A stretch of DNA of 6,616 bases. Origin: Burkholderiales bacterium (GTDB lineage Bacteria > Pseudomonadota > Gammaproteobacteria > Burkholderiales > Burkholderiaceae_C). Position 1 is the first letter of the stretch. Every line of letters starts with the position of its first letter. A program made the translations under genes and the position numbers. The DNA lies in assembly GCA_025352345.1 (NCBI GenBank), contig JANXTP010000298.1, forward strand, positions 1 to 6,616. Direction: 5' to 3'. Below, one piece after another: positions 5,827-6,616 of the stretch. The notes under the pieces are model-generated. The model made no database searches. It was not told the origin of the DNA and was given only the letters and a program-made list of their open reading frames with translations.

Positions 5827-6554
5827 ACTGGTCTGACGACACCTTGATGGCCTATGCCGACGGAGAGCTCGACAGCGCGCAACGCGCCGATGTTGAACGC
5901 GCACTCGATGAAGACACCGCACTGCGCCAGCGGGTGGCCGCGTTGCAGGTGCAGCGCGATCGGGTGCAGGCTGCGTTTTCAGCGGTGCTCGACGAACCGG
6001 TGCCGGACCGCCTGAGCCGCCTGCTGCAGCCGTCTGCGATGGTGTCGCTGGACGCTGTGCGTGCCGCACGTGACCGTGACACAGAGGAACGGAAACGCGA
6101 ACGACCATCGATGTCCTGGGCGCAGTGGGGCGGCATCGCCGCCAGCCTGCTGCTGGGCCTGCTGTTGGGCCTGCAATTCGACCGCGGCGGCACTGGCCTG
6201 CGCGACGGGAAGTTGGTGGCCGGAGATGCGCTGGCGCAGGCGCTGACCACTCAACTGGCCAGCGCGCCCGTGGCTGGCGAACCGGTCGCCGTGCACCTGA
6301 GCTTTGTCGATCGGGCCGGCGACTACTGCCGCACCTTCAGCACGGCAGCCCTCGCGGGACTGGCCTGCCGACAGGCCGGCCAGTGGATGCTGCAGACCGT
6401 GATCGCCGTCGATGCCACGCCGAGCGGGACCGTGCGCCAGGCGGCCAGTGCCATGCCTCAGGCCGTGCTGGACGCCGTCGACCAGCGCCGCAGCGGCGAC
6501 ATGTTCGATGCGACGCTTGAACGTCAGTCGCGCGATCAGGGCTGGCGTCGCTGA
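5823..6554 (+). CDS. Membrane anti-sigma factor, partner of the ECF sigma factor
   Basis: This is a 243-residue protein translated from an ATG that overlaps the sigma factor's stop by 4 nt. The N-terminal cytoplasmic part (1-99) opens with DDTLMAYADGELD and a helical ALDEDTALRQRVAALQ segment, typical of anti-sigma factors that hold an ECF sigma inactive at the membrane. It lacks the HxxxCxxC zinc motif of ZAS-type anti-sigmas. One membrane segment lies at about 101-118 (WGGIAASLLLGLLLGLQF), after a charged stretch. The periplasmic part (119-243) contains VAVHLSFVDRAGDYC (Cys169) and GLACRQAGQW (Cys182), the only two cysteines, which suggests a disulfide or redox-responsive site. It would release the sigma factor on an envelope signal, by proteolysis or conformational change. 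Function is inferred from position and domain layout; the sequence is intact. Confidence 0.88.
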   Translation: MNWSDDTLMAYADGELDSAQRADVERALDEDTALRQRVAALQVQRDRVQAAFSAVLDEPVPDRLSRLLQPSAMVSLDAVRAARDRDTEERKRERPSMSWAQWGGIAASLLLGLLLGLQFDRGGTGLRDGKLVAGDALAQALTTQLASAPVAGEPVAVHLSFVDRAGDYCRTFSTAALAGLACRQAGQWMLQTVIAVDATPSGTVRQAASAMPQAVLDAVDQRRSGDMFDATLERQSRDQGWRR

Positions 6555-6561
6555 GCGCCGC

Positions 6562-6578
6562 AGCCCGGTCGGCGGGCT
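6562..6578. terminator. Small hairpin between convergent anti-sigma and lysS genes
   Basis: AGCCCG (6562-6567) and CGGGCT (6573-6578) form a 6-bp stem with a 5-nt loop, 8 bases after the anti-sigma stop and touching the lysS stop. There is no clear T-tract on either side. It is a plausible but weak shared terminator in a 23-nt gap. Confidence 0.35.
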
Positions 6579-6616
6579 CAACCTTCCTTGCGCAGCGACG
6601 GGAACAGGATCACGTC
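6578..6616 (-). CDS. lysS: Lysine--tRNA ligase, last 12 codons (rest outside window)
   Basis: On the minus strand the final 39 bases read without a stop as DVILFPSLRKEG followed by TGA at 6580-6578. DVILFP followed by a short basic tail is the characteristic C-terminus of class II lysyl-tRNA synthetases; E. coli LysRS ends RDVILFPAMRPVK. The enzyme charges tRNA-Lys with lysine in the cytoplasm. The body of the gene lies beyond the right edge, and it converges on the sigma/anti-sigma operon. The call rests on only 12 residues but the match is distinctive, and the usual final Arg before Asp lies just outside the window. Confidence 0.8.
   Translation of the reverse strand, partial: DVILFPSLRKEG

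Noticed and set aside
5332..6108. Minus-strand open frame (258 codons) opposite the sigma/anti-sigma genes
   Set aside because: The sigma factor regions 2 and 4 and the ATGA coupling on the plus strand are unambiguous; this frame has no plausible domain.

Overview
The window is GC-rich DNA with dense genes, short spacers, ATGA stop/start overlaps and signal-peptide proteins. The protein families (M61 peptidase with PDZ domain, a DUF3108-type protein with a TonB-like N-terminus, a crotonase, a LysRS C-terminus) and an intergenic repeat resembling one I recall from Comamonadaceae and Leptothrix/Rubrivivax relatives suggest a betaproteobacterium of the order Burkholderiales. The sequence alone does not give the genus. 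No phage, IS element, tRNA, rRNA or CRISPR array is visible.

Layout. Positions 1-2324 (+) hold a probable two-gene unit: the C-terminal two thirds of an M61 metallopeptidase, overlapped by 4 nt by a membrane-anchored DUF3108-type protein. Positions 2325-2400 hold a palindrome-rich intergenic repeat. Positions 2438-3226 (+) encode an intact enoyl-CoA hydratase with its own strong ribosome binding site. A hairpin at 3233-3259 separates it from the next gene, which converges on it.

Positions 3273-6554 look like one cell-envelope regulatory module. It contains an exported Gly-rich/Ala-Arg-rich protein of unknown function (3273-3803, -), a frameshifted secreted subtilisin-family protease (3941-5253, -), and, divergent from the protease, an ECF sigma factor (5320-5826, +) overlapped by 4 nt by its probable membrane anti-sigma factor (5823-6554, +). 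The best evidence of a link is a shared promoter-like motif, GGAA(C/G)-AAA ... CGTTGTAC with an identical 17-nt spacer. It lies just upstream of both the sigma gene and the Gly-rich gene, as expected if the sigma factor activates itself and the exported protein. The transcript of the exported protein would start almost exactly at a perfect 9-bp hairpin.

The protease has His, Asn and Ser of the subtilisin active site in one frame and the catalytic-Asp region in another. The break falls at a 5-bp tandem duplication, and removing one copy restores an Asp-Ser-Gly motif and a 435-residue frame. The window ends in the last 12 codons of a convergent lysyl-tRNA synthetase gene (-), so the module sits between housekeeping genes.
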